From Methanimicrococcus sp034006575 (lineage in GTDB: Archaea > Halobacteriota > Methanosarcinia > Methanosarcinales > Methanosarcinaceae): a stretch of 30,611 bases of DNA. The notes below the pieces were generated by a model. That model saw nothing but the letters and a program-made list of their open reading frames with translations. It did not search any database and was not told the origin of the DNA. Each line of letters begins with the position of its first letter. Position 1 is the first letter of the stretch. The stretch lies in assembly GCA_034006575.1 (NCBI GenBank), contig JAVESN010000007.1, forward strand, positions 1 through 30,611, read 5' to 3'. The translations under genes and the position numbers were made by a program. This document shows positions 14,930-22,786 of this stretch, in pieces.

Positions 14930-16198
14930 ATGGATACGCTCGTTATTTGTATTGACAGGGATGACGATCTCGGGGAAAAAGCAAAAGTGATAACGCCCGT
15001 TATCGGCCGCGGTGCAAATATCGCGGCTGCCGTCAGTTTGGCGACCGCGGATCCTGAGGATTCCGACACCAATACGATTTTTGGCGGAATTCGTATTTTG
15101 GACGAGTTGAGAAGTATGGGCGTCGACGCCGAAATCGTCTCTTTTGCCGGAGACCGAAATGTCGGAACGATTTCGGATAAAAAAATTGCGGACCAATTGG
15201 ACGAATTTTTATCCACGCAGGATGTCAAAAGCGCGATTTTTGTTTCGGACGGAGCGGAAGACGAGAGTTTAATTCCGCTGGTCCAATCCCGCATTAAAGT
15301 GGATTCGGTTCAAAGAATTATTGTCATGCAAAGCGAGCGGCTTGAAAGCACATATTATATGATTAAAAATTTCTTAAAAGACCCGAAAATGCTTCAAACC
15401 TTTTTTGTGCCGATCGGTTTAGCCTTAATCATTTACGCGCTCGCCATGGCGACAAGCAACCCGCAGTGGGCGATTATCGGCACGTTTTTTGCGGTCGGCA
15501 TTTACATGATTCTTCGCGCGTATTCGTTTAATGATAAAGTGGTTCTCGGCTGGAAGGAATTAAAAAAATCCTATCGTTCTCATCAATTGTCGTTTATCAC
15601 AACCATTGCTTCCATTTTGTTTTTTATTATCGGAACGATTAACGGTTTGATTAATGTCTGGGAAATCATGCCCCTTTATGACGGTTTAATCGAACTTTTA
15701 TCCATGTTTATAAAAAGCGTTGTTTTATGGTACGCCTGTTCCGTTTTCATTTATTTAATCGGAAAAATATTTGACCAAATTCTTCTAAAACAGGATTATC
15801 AAAATCAAATCGTAGTGATGCTTTTCGCGCTTTCCGGAACCCTTTTGTTTTGGAGCTCAAGCAGTTACGTCTTGTCCCTTTCAACGGCGGGCTCTTATCT
15901 TTTCCCGGTCGAGTATTTCATATACAGCGTTACTCTCGGAATCATCATCGCTCTCGTCGGTATCTATTTCTCTTTTGACGGGAAAAATGAAATTAAACCG
16001 AACAATGAAATGAAAAACAAAACACCCCAAGAATCCGGCGATAAAAAAGAAAAGCCGATTTTAACGCTCCCCAAAACAACCGAAAAAAGAATTTTCATCA
16101 GCGATTCGGGAGATTTTAAAACGGACCGAGACGATAAAAAAGATGAAAAAGCCGAACCGGTTAAAATTAAAATCGGAATTCGCGGCGGTAAAGATTGA
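14930..16198 (+). CDS. DUF373 family membrane protein
   Basis: A 422-residue archaeal protein of the DUF373 family, whose function is unknown. The N-terminal soluble domain (1-150) begins LVICIDRDDDLGEKAKVITPVIGR and includes FVSDGAEDESLIPLVQSRI (104-122), both highly typical of the family and rich in acidic residues that could bind metal or nucleotide. About six membrane segments follow (near 158-175, 179-197, 222-242, 254-279, 293-313 and 325-348). The last 70 residues are a charged Lys/Glu/Asp tail that looks disordered. CAGGATTG precedes the ATG. It follows mptE on the same strand after 278 bases, and a terminator-like hairpin follows it. No reaction can be assigned. Confidence 0.9.
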   Translation: MDTLVICIDRDDDLGEKAKVITPVIGRGANIAAAVSLATADPEDSDTNTIFGGIRILDELRSMGVDAEIVSFAGDRNVGTISDKKIADQLDEFLSTQDVKSAIFVSDGAEDESLIPLVQSRIKVDSVQRIIVMQSERLESTYYMIKNFLKDPKMLQTFFVPIGLALIIYALAMATSNPQWAIIGTFFAVGIYMILRAYSFNDKVVLGWKELKKSYRSHQLSFITTIASILFFIIGTINGLINVWEIMPLYDGLIELLSMFIKSVVLWYACSVFIYLIGKIFDQILLKQDYQNQIVVMLFALSGTLLFWSSSSYVLSLSTAGSYLFPVEYFIYSVTLGIIIALVGIYFSFDGKNEIKPNNEMKNKTPQESGDKKEKPILTLPKTTEKRIFISDSGDFKTDRDDKKDEKAEPVKIKIGIRGGKD

Positions 16199-16207
16199 TT
16201 TCTCGTT

Positions 16208-16237
16208 CGCCTTTTTTCTTTTACAAAGGCGGTTTTT
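16208..16237 (+). terminator. Hairpin plus T-run after the DUF373 gene
   Basis: CGCCTTT (16208-16214) pairs perfectly with AAAGGCG (16225-16231) around a 10-base loop and is followed by GTTTTT. It begins ten bases past the stop codon, so it is well placed to end this transcript. Confidence 0.6.
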
Positions 16238-16474
16238 CAAAACAATTTAAATATAATAAATTAAACCAATTAATATATTATCGTGGTTAATAAATTAGGC
16301 AATTAATAAATCAAACTAATTAATATGTTAAAATAACTAATATGTTAAAATAACTAATATGTTAAAATAACTAATATGTTAAAATAACTAATAAATTAAA
16401 ATAATTAATAAATTAAAATAATTTAAAAAACCAAAAGAATTAAAAAATAATGTATAAAACCGACCGGGATTTTT
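16238..16474. repeat. 17-bp A+T tandem repeat between convergent genes
   Basis: TAATATGTTAAAATAAC repeats with period 17 from about 16320 to 16390, then degrades to TAATAAATTAAAATAAT variants up to about 16430. The tract lies between the converging DUF373 and cutA genes. No gene or RNA is seen. Confidence 0.8.
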
Positions 16475-16876
16475 TTAAAGCCGATCCGGTTTTGTTTCCG
16501 CCGGTTCGGAAGGAATACACTTTGATTTGACTTGATTTCGGTTCTTTTTTAAACTTTGGTCCATCCATATTTTAAAACCGGAATTATAATCTCTGATTCT
16601 TAATTTTAAAATGACGGGCGTTTCAAACGGATGTTTCTTTAAAATATATTTTTTGGTTTTTTTCCATTTGTCTTCTCTGGTTTTAAATAAAACGCCGTAT
16701 TCTTTTTCTTCGTGAACGCGCGTATTCCATGAGTAAATAGCATCCATTTCATTAATATTCGCACAGACAACCATTTTTTTTTCAATCAATTTTTCGGTGA
16801 TCGGCAAGACCGTCTTTTTGGACGGAAATGTGGCATATATGAAGATGTATCGGTTTTTATTTGTTTTTTTGGACAT
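16475..16876 (-). CDS. cutA: CutA-like divalent-cation tolerance protein
   Basis: A 133-residue CutA1 family protein, a trimeric ferredoxin-like fold widespread in all domains and linked to copper/divalent-ion tolerance in E. coli; its true role is unclear. Family landmarks are IYATFPSKKTVLPITEKLIEKK (13-34), VVCANINEMDAIYSWNTRV (36-54) with the usual Cys-x-Asn-Ile, EEKEYGVLFKTRE, and KKHPFETPVILKLRIRDYNSGFKIWM with the conserved His-Pro-(Phe/Tyr)-Glu. CutA usually ends after the final Trp region; here about 20 extra Lys/Pro/Glu residues follow. The ATG at 16876 has AAAGGA about 10 bases upstream. It lies 146 bases downstream of hypE on the same strand but is probably a separate unit. Confidence 0.87.
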   Translation of the reverse strand: MSKKTNKNRYIFIYATFPSKKTVLPITEKLIEKKMVVCANINEMDAIYSWNTRVHEEKEYGVLFKTREDKWKKTKKYILKKHPFETPVILKLRIRDYNSGFKIWMDQSLKKNRNQVKSKCIPSEPAETKPDRL

Positions 16877-17022
16877 ATCGCAAATTCCTTTCTTATTTTT
16901 TCTGATCTGTTTTATCCTCTTTTCATTTTTATTTATTATCTCTGTCTTTATGGCAATTTTAACGAATCCGTTTTACTTTAAAAACTTTTGCATAATTTAT
17001 TTCGTTTTGTTTTCTTTTCGGA

Positions 17023-18084
17023 TTAACAAACGCGCGGAATCGGATCTCCGGTCGGGACATCCACGTATCTTGAGCTGCCGAGTTCGGAAATCAAAATGAC
17101 TTTTCCGGGCTTGTCTTTCGTCACTTCTCCGATAATGGCCGCGTCTTTGCCGTACGGATGTTCTTTTAAAATATTTAACACGATATCGGTGTATTCCGGA
17201 TGAACGCCGATGACGGCTTTTCCTTCGTTTGCGATTTCAAGCGGATCCAATCCCAGCATTTCGCAAGACGTTAAAACAGCTTCTCGGATGGGAAGTTTTT
17301 CTTCATAAAGTTGAATGCCGACATGGCTTTTTTGCGCCATTTCATTTACGGAATCTGCGACACCGCCGCGCGTGGGGTCTTTCATGGCGGTAACGGCTCG
17401 TTTGCCGTCTGCGGTTCTGACGGATAAAAGCGGCTCAATCATTTTCCAAAGCGGCGCCGTGTCCGATTTTAAATCCGAATGAAATTCAAAACCTTCTCTT
17501 TTCGTTAAAAGCGCCATTCCGTGATCGGCGATAAAACCGGAAATTATAATTTTATCTCCGACTTGAAGGCCGGAATCGCAAACCGGCTCATCACAAATTC
17601 CGACGGCGGCGATGTTTATAATAATTGAATCCAGCGCCGTTCCTTCAACGGTTTTTGTGTCCCCCGTGATGAGCGGAACTCCGATTTCAAGAAGGGAGGC
17701 GTTCATGGACTGAACTACTTTTTCCAAATCCGAAATATTAAAGCCTTCCGGAAGAATCATGCCGCAACTGACGGCAAGCGGTTTTGCGCCCATCACGGAC
17801 AAATCATTAATCGCGCCGCAAATGGAGACTTTTCCGATATCGCCGCCCGGAAAGAAAATCGGCTTGACAACATGGCTGTCCGTCGTCATCACCAATTCCG
17901 CGTTTTTATGCCCGTTGATAAAGTCCCTGTCCAACTCAATGGTCGCGCCGTCGTCCAAAGCATCCAATCCGATGGAGCCCGCTTTTTTGTTCGTGAAATT
18001 TTTCAAAATAACTTCACCGATTAACGACTGCATTTGTTGACCGCCCGCGCCGTGTTCCATGGATATTTTGTTTTCTTTTGCCAT
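17023..18084 (-). CDS. hypE: Hydrogenase maturation protein HypE
   Basis: HypE dehydrates the carbamoyl group received from HypF on its C-terminal cysteine to a thiocyanate, the source of the CN ligands of the NiFe centre. The 353-residue protein is a PurM/SelD-type ATP-binding fold: MEHGAGGQQMQ near the N-terminus, VMTTDSHVVKPIFFPGGDIGK (the substrate and ATP region), then DPTRGGVADSVNEMA, and it ends in the diagnostic PRVC with the modified terminal cysteine. I start at the ATG at 18084 (MAKENKIS); a TTG three codons earlier is less likely. It is the last gene of hypC-hypD-hypA-hypB-hypE, 121 bases after hypB. Confidence 0.97.
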   Translation of the reverse strand: MAKENKISMEHGAGGQQMQSLIGEVILKNFTNKKAGSIGLDALDDGATIELDRDFINGHKNAELVMTTDSHVVKPIFFPGGDIGKVSICGAINDLSVMGAKPLAVSCGMILPEGFNISDLEKVVQSMNASLLEIGVPLITGDTKTVEGTALDSIIINIAAVGICDEPVCDSGLQVGDKIIISGFIADHGMALLTKREGFEFHSDLKSDTAPLWKMIEPLLSVRTADGKRAVTAMKDPTRGGVADSVNEMAQKSHVGIQLYEEKLPIREAVLTSCEMLGLDPLEIANEGKAVIGVHPEYTDIVLNILKEHPYGKDAAIIGEVTKDKPGKVILISELGSSRYVDVPTGDPIPRVC

Positions 18085-18205
18085 TTTTATCAATACTTCT
18101 TTAATTTTTCGTTTCAGATTGTCTTTTTCATTTGCCGTTTTTCAATTATATTTTCAATGACCGCTTTTCGGTTTTGTTTTTAGATAACCGTTTTTGTTTT
18201 TCATT

Positions 18206-18889
18206 TTACGCTTTCTTTTTCAACATTTCATTTTCAAGAATTTTTACCCATTCTTCGACGGTTTCTTCTCTTTTCTTGGATGTTAACAGAATCGGAATTT
18301 TTTCATTCAATGTTTTAACGTCGCGAACCATTGTTTCCGGATTGACGCCGACCGCGTCGGCAATATCGATTTTATTGATGACGGCCAAGTCCGACGTTCT
18401 GAAAATGACGGGATGTTTCAAAATAATGTCATCGCCTTCACTGACGCTGACCACGACGATTTTCATATCTTCTCCAAGATCAAAATCGGTCGGACAAATC
18501 AAGTTGCCGACATTTTCAATGAATAAAATATCATAGCCGCTCAAATCATTTTTCTTAATCAAGTCGTTTACGATATGCGCGTCTAAATGGCATTCTTTTC
18601 CCGTGTTGGCCGGTATCGTTTTAATTCCGTGCCTCTCAAAGCGCGCGGCGTCCATATCCGCAATCACGTCGCCGGCAATGGCGGCCACTTTATATTTCGA
18701 GCTTAAAGCTTTAATCGCTTCTTCAATCAGCGTCGTTTTCCCGGAACCGATTGCGCCCATGATATTGACGGCAAAAACGCCGGATTTTTTAAAACTTTCT
18801 CGATTCTTATCGGCAAGCTTTCTGTTCTCTTTAAAAACATCATGTCCGATATTGATAATATGTCCGGTCGCTAAAAACTGAGTCCACAT
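18206..18889 (-). CDS. hypB: Hydrogenase nickel incorporation GTPase HypB
   Basis: HypB is the SIMIBI-class GTPase that, with HypA, delivers nickel to the hydrogenase large subunit after the Fe(CN)2CO group is placed. In the 227-residue protein I see the P-loop GAIGSGKTT (45-53), GDVIADMDAARF (73-84), the metal site ECHLDAH with Cys100, His101 and His105 at the dimer interface, FIENVGNLICP (123-133) and the guanine motif NKID (172-175). It lacks the N-terminal poly-histidine stretch and the CxxCGC nickel motif of some bacterial forms, as in other archaea. The ATG at 18889 follows AAGGA by eight bases. The 104-base gap to hypA is T/A-rich. Confidence 0.97.
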   Translation of the reverse strand: MWTQFLATGHIINIGHDVFKENRKLADKNRESFKKSGVFAVNIMGAIGSGKTTLIEEAIKALSSKYKVAAIAGDVIADMDAARFERHGIKTIPANTGKECHLDAHIVNDLIKKNDLSGYDILFIENVGNLICPTDFDLGEDMKIVVVSVSEGDDIILKHPVIFRTSDLAVINKIDIADAVGVNPETMVRDVKTLNEKIPILLTSKKREETVEEWVKILENEMLKKKA

Positions 18890-18993
18890 TTTTGAATCCT
18901 TCTTTTTTATTTTTAAATTCTTCTTTTTTAATTTTTAAATAACTTTATACTTTACTTTTTTACTTTATAATTTACCCGGGGTACTTTATTCTT

Positions 18994-19362
18994 TTAATCA
19001 ATGTCAATGGAATCCACGACCAATTCCGTTCCGCCGATGACTTCCACATTTTTGCCGCAAATCGGGCAAATGAGATTGACAATATATTCCAGCATGTCCC
19101 AATCATCGTCCGTCTCATTGGGTTTTCCGAAATAACCGCAAACGCATTTAATTTCCGGCTCGACATACTCAAACGAATAAGTCGCGTTTTCCGAAATCGT
19201 TTCTTCCCCGACGGATTTTAAACAAAATTCCAATTGAGACGGATTGACATGCGCCAGTTTTCCGACAAGGACATTGATATGGTTGACGACGTTCGCGTTA
19301 TTTTGATTCGCGGCGTCCAGAACGCTTTCCATTAAACCGATGGCTAGTGAATATTCATGCAT
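18994..19362 (-). CDS. hypA: Hydrogenase nickel incorporation protein HypA
   Basis: HypA binds Ni(II) through its N-terminal MHE and hands it to the large subunit together with HypB. The 122-residue protein begins MHEYSLAIGLMESV, with His2 as nickel ligand, and has the zinc site from Cys73 and Cys75 (KCVCG) plus Cys99 and Cys102 (CPICGK). The insert between the two pairs is longer and more acidic than in bacterial HypA (NETDDDWDMLEY), as is common in methanogens. AGAGGC precedes the ATG. It starts 12 bases after hypD. Confidence 0.97.
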   Translation of the reverse strand: MHEYSLAIGLMESVLDAANQNNANVVNHINVLVGKLAHVNPSQLEFCLKSVGEETISENATYSFEYVEPEIKCVCGYFGKPNETDDDWDMLEYIVNLICPICGKNVEVIGGTELVVDSIDID

Positions 19363-19374
19363 TTTTTTGCCTCT

Positions 19375-20469
19375 TTAGTCGCGGCAATATTTATACCAAC
19401 TGTGGCACATTCCCTCGTCGCTGACCATGCACGGCCCGATCGGCGCGGTCGGCTTACAAGCCGTTCCAAACATCGGGCAATCCGAAGGCGTCGCTTTTCC
19501 GGTTAATATGGTTGCGCAAATACAATTCTTCTTTTTCTTTTTGCGAATTTCACGAAGCGCGTCCAAATCTTTTTCATAAAATTCTTTGTATTTGGCGGCG
19601 GCGTCATGCTCTTTGTACTGTTCTTTCAATTTGTATCCCGACAACGGAATGATGCCGAGGCCGCGCCATTCAACATCCACGATATCAAAAACGTTGTTCA
19701 TCATTTTGACCGCAATCGGATTGCCGTTCGTTTTAACGGCGCGCATATACGCGTTTTCCACTTCATTTTTTCCGGCTGACATTTGGTCCAAAAGCATTTT
19801 TATGCCGAGCAAAATATCGTATGATTCAAAGCCGGCAACCGCAATCGGATATCCTTTTTTTGCAAACTCCTCGTAGGGCACGGTTCCCGTAATGACGGCG
19901 ACGTGTCCGGGCGCGATAAACGCGTCGACATTGATGTCTTGAACCAGCAAATTAATGGCGGGCGGCGTTAATTTTAAAGACGCGTAAATGGAAAAATTGG
20001 ACGGCAGCCCGCGCAAAACGGCGGCGGCGGTTGTCGGAATTGTCGTTTCAAAGCCGATTGAAAAGAAAACGATTTCTTTGTCCGGATTTTCTTCGGCGAT
20101 TTTAACGGCGTTGTCAATAGAATAAACCATACGCACATCGGCGCCTTCCGCCCGCGCGTCAAATAAACTTTCTTCCGTTCCGGGAACGCGGAGCATGTCG
20201 CCAAAAGTAATCACCGTAAAACCTTTTTTGGCGAGCAATATCGCGGTGTCAATATCGTCATCCGGCGTGACGCAAACCGGACAGCCGGGACCGCTGAGAA
20301 CTTCTATTCGTTCCGGAAGCAAACTTCGTATCCCGTATTTAGCAATCGTCCGCTCATGCGTTCCGCAAATATGCATAATCCGAACCGGTTTTGGGTAAGA
20401 CGAAATGGTTTCAATTAATTTTTTCTGAACTTCAACGGGATTGTTCACGAATGAATTTTCTTTTGTCAT
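19375..20469 (-). CDS. hypD: Hydrogenase maturation protein HypD
   Basis: HypD forms the scaffold with HypC on which Fe(CN)2CO is assembled; it carries a [4Fe-4S] cluster and redox-active thiols. In the 364-residue form I see MHICGTHE (Cys35), LSGPGCPVCVTP (Cys63 and Cys66), ITFGDMLRVPG, FSIGFETTIPTTAAA, and the C-terminal cluster region with cysteines in NCICATILTGKATPSDCPMFG and the final CHSWYKYC. The start at 20469 has GGAAG upstream; a further upstream in-frame start would run into hypC. It is 16 bases after hypC, so the two are tightly linked. Confidence 0.97.
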   Translation of the reverse strand: MTKENSFVNNPVEVQKKLIETISSYPKPVRIMHICGTHERTIAKYGIRSLLPERIEVLSGPGCPVCVTPDDDIDTAILLAKKGFTVITFGDMLRVPGTEESLFDARAEGADVRMVYSIDNAVKIAEENPDKEIVFFSIGFETTIPTTAAAVLRGLPSNFSIYASLKLTPPAINLLVQDINVDAFIAPGHVAVITGTVPYEEFAKKGYPIAVAGFESYDILLGIKMLLDQMSAGKNEVENAYMRAVKTNGNPIAVKMMNNVFDIVDVEWRGLGIIPLSGYKLKEQYKEHDAAAKYKEFYEKDLDALREIRKKKKKNCICATILTGKATPSDCPMFGTACKPTAPIGPCMVSDEGMCHSWYKYCRD

Positions 20470-20485
20470 GTTTTTCGTCTTCCGA

Positions 20486-20743
20486 TTAAATGCCGACTTC
20501 TTGATCAAAGGCTTCGTTGGCCGCTAACAATTCATCAAAAGCTTCACGCGTCAAGCGCGCCTCTTCTTCCGTAATGACGGAAATCGCATAACCGACATGA
20601 ACCAAAACATAGTCGCCGACATTCACCTCAGAAGCGCCGCCGAGCAAATCTAATGTCACTTCTCTAAAAACGCCGCCGAAATCCACTTCCGCTTTGTTCT
20701 CATCCACAATTTTTGAAATTTGTCCGGGAATTGCAATACACAT
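20486..20743 (-). CDS. hypC: Hydrogenase assembly chaperone HypC
   Basis: HypC is the small chaperone that carries the iron and its ligands from HypD to the large-subunit precursor. The 85-residue protein begins MCIAIPGQI; after methionine removal the terminal cysteine becomes the iron ligand. The beta-barrel segments VDFGGVFREVTLDLL and VNVGDYVLVHVGYAI contain the conserved His49. The C-terminal part is a helix rich in Glu/Ala. AGAGGAAAG precedes the ATG. It is the first gene of hypCDABE, with a TATA box candidate about 75 bases upstream. Confidence 0.97.
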   Translation of the reverse strand: MCIAIPGQISKIVDENKAEVDFGGVFREVTLDLLGGASEVNVGDYVLVHVGYAISVITEEEARLTREAFDELLAANEAFDQEVGI

Positions 20744-20818
20744 TTTTCTTTCCTCTCTTCATTGTTTTTAATTTGACTTGTAATAATTTTACGGTTAAAT
20801 GATTCGTTTCTTTTATTC

Positions 20819-20827
20819 TATATATAT
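20819..20827 (-). promoter_or_regulatory. Candidate TATA box of the hypCDABE operon
   Basis: The minus strand reads ATATATATA here, about 75 bases before the hypC ATG. Transcription would start near 20797, giving a leader of about 55 bases. It is the best match in the hypC-proximal part of the spacer, though the background is A+T-rich. Confidence 0.5.
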
Positions 20828-21559
20828 GTCTGTTGTTAAAATTATTAAATATTAAAAAAGTTACATTTTTTACAAGATTCTAAAGATTTTTACAAAACCC
20901 TTTGGAAATATATTACAAAGCTTTTTTGGAAATATATTACAAAGCTTTTTTGGAAATTTTTTACAAAACTTTTTGGAAATTTTTTACAAAACTTTTTTAC
21001 AATAATTTTTCACCAAGATTTTTTTGTGTTTTTTCAAAACAATCATTTTTATTTTTATATTATATCTTTTTTGATTTTTATTATTTATTAATTTTTATCA
21101 TTTTGTTTTTTTATTTTTGTTTTTATTTTTTACTTTTGTTTTTTACTTTTGTTTTTTACTTTTGTTTTTTATTTTTGTTTTTTATTTTTGTTTTTTACTT
21201 TTGTTTTTTACTTTTATTTTTACTTTTGTTTTTACTTTTGTTTTTACTTTTGTTTTTTATTATTGTTTTTCATTTTTGTTTTCCATTTTTGTTTTTCATT
21301 TTTGTTTTTTTTATTTTTTAATTCTTTTTCAATTTTTCTTCTACGATTATTGTCATTGTTTATCATTATATTTTTGAAATACTAATTTCTTTTTTTATTT
21401 AAAGGGATTGGTTTTTCCGATTTTGAATTCTCTTTTTTTATTTGAAAAAACGAGCCGTTTTTCAAACATTAAAAAATATTTGTTGCGTCGAAAAATGTTT
21501 TTCTTTCGCTATATTTTGCCTCAATCCTGCATGTTTTTTAATGTAAGATATGGATAATA

Positions 21560-21567
21560 TTTATATA
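21560..21567 (+). promoter_or_regulatory. TATA box of the vhtGAC operon
   Basis: TTTATATA is a perfect match to the archaeal consensus, preceded by purine-rich GGATAA as a possible BRE. Transcription should start near 21588-21592, leaving a leader of about 38 bases before the vhtG ATG. AGAGGG (21616-21621) lies seven bases before that ATG. Confidence 0.65.
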
Positions 21568-21628
21568 GACCATAGGGAATATAGTCCATTGCTACTACTT
21601 AATAGTGTTTACAGTAGAGGGTTTTCAA

Positions 21629-22780
21629 ATGGCTAGTGAAAAATTGAATATGATTGAACAATTCAAAAACCTTGATATTCTCAAGGTTGACCGCCGTACC
21701 TTTTTAAAGGCGGTGGCTGCCCTTGGAGCGACATCTTTTATTTCACTTTACGGAAATCAGCTTGCAGAAGCATTGACTTTCGAAAATGAAACAAAAGTTC
21801 TTTGGCTTCACGGCGCGGAATGTACAGGCTGTTCCATATCCGCTTTAAATACAAGCGCTCCTGATTTCGCAGATGCGCTCGCCCAATTAAACGTCAGCGT
21901 GGTTTACCACGAAACGCTTTTGGCGCAACAGGGTATTTTTGTTGACGGAAAATTGGTCGGCAACTCCGAATTAAACGGTGAAATTTTATTGAACGAATTG
22001 GTCGCGGAAGGCGGCTATATTTTGGTTGTCGAAGGTTCCATCGGAAACGGTCCGAACGGCACCGGCAAAATCAACATGATCGGCAACCACACTTTCAAAG
22101 ACATCTTTAAAAAGACGGCTGAAAAAGCAACCGCAGTTATCGCGCTCGGTACCTGTGCCGCTTACGGCGGTATTACCGTTACGGATTCGGCCGTAAAAGA
22201 ATATTGCGACTTTATGGGCGTCAATCAAACCGAAAACAAAAAAGGCGGTATGATGAAGCTTCTCGGCATCAACAAACCGGTGATTAACCTCCCCGGATGC
22301 CCGGCTCACCCCGACTGGTTCTTCTTAACCGTCGCCGCTGTTCTTCTCGGAAAAATTGACTTAAACAATCTCGACGGACAATTGGATGACAACGGAAGAC
22401 TCAAAGTTTTCTATCCGGACACGCACACCCTTCACGACAACTGCCCGCGCCGCGGATTCTATGATCGCGGTGTTTTGGACGTCCAATTCGCCGAAGGCGG
22501 CTGTCTTTGGAAAGTCGGCTGTAAAGCCCCCTACGTCCACGCGGACTGCGCTCTTCGAAAATGGAACGACGGCGTCAGCGTGTGTATGCAGGCCGGCGGC
22601 CCGTGTATCGCTTGTGTCGAACCGATCTTCCCGAACGGCTCTATGCCTTTTTATGTTGAAAGAGAAAGCGCGGGCGTTTTGTTCGGCGTCAATATCGGCA
22701 CAATCGCAGCCTTTGCAATCGGTGCGGCGGTTGTCGCGGCCGGTGTTCATGCCGTTCGCAGAGTTAACAAGGAGAAGTGA
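21629..22780 (+). CDS. vhtG: Membrane-bound [NiFe] hydrogenase small subunit (VhtG/VhoG)
   Basis: The electron-transfer subunit of the methanophenazine-linked hydrogenase. The 383-residue precursor has a Tat signal (DRRTFLKAVAALGATSF, twin arginine at 22-23), so the enzyme works on the outer face of the membrane. Cluster ligands are all present: proximal Cys65, Cys68, Cys176 and Cys224; distal His269, Cys272, Cys292 and Cys298; medial Cys307, Cys319, Cys326 and Cys329 (PCIAC region). A C-terminal membrane anchor spans about 347-375 and ends in positive residues. I start at the ATG at 21629 (AGAGGG seven bases upstream); a GTG 24 bases earlier is rejected. vhtA follows after six bases. Codons favour C-ending forms more than the neighbours do, as expected of a highly expressed gene. 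Confidence 0.97.
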   Translation: MASEKLNMIEQFKNLDILKVDRRTFLKAVAALGATSFISLYGNQLAEALTFENETKVLWLHGAECTGCSISALNTSAPDFADALAQLNVSVVYHETLLAQQGIFVDGKLVGNSELNGEILLNELVAEGGYILVVEGSIGNGPNGTGKINMIGNHTFKDIFKKTAEKATAVIALGTCAAYGGITVTDSAVKEYCDFMGVNQTENKKGGMMKLLGINKPVINLPGCPAHPDWFFLTVAAVLLGKIDLNNLDGQLDDNGRLKVFYPDTHTLHDNCPRRGFYDRGVLDVQFAEGGCLWKVGCKAPYVHADCALRKWNDGVSVCMQAGGPCIACVEPIFPNGSMPFYVERESAGVLFGVNIGTIAAFAIGAAVVAAGVHAVRRVNKEK

Positions 22781-22786
22781 TGAAAA

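Larger units (their letters stand above)
20744..21628. repeat. Divergent hyp/vht control region with 24-bp repeats and T-rich tracts
   Basis: This 885-base spacer separates the two hydrogenase operons. At 20903, 20927, 20951 and 20974 a unit TGGAAATATATTACAAAGC plus T-run repeats, with period 24, 24 and 23. From about 21105 to 21310 the plus strand repeats TTTTTACTTTTG and TTTATTTTTG units, leaving plus frames open as Phe/Tyr/Leu strings that are not genes. TATA candidates of both operons lie at its two ends (20819-20827 for hypC, 21560-21567 for vhtG). I see no gene or RNA inside. Confidence 0.8.

Noticed and set aside
21605..21628. GTG start 24 bases upstream of the chosen vhtG start
   Set aside because: It would place the ribosome-binding site inside the gene; the ATG with AGAGGG seven bases upstream fits the Tat signal length.
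22361..22750. Minus-strand open frame of 129 codons inside vhtG, and plus-strand overlap at 22386-22814
   Set aside because: Shadows of vhtG, whose metal-ligand motifs prove the true frame.
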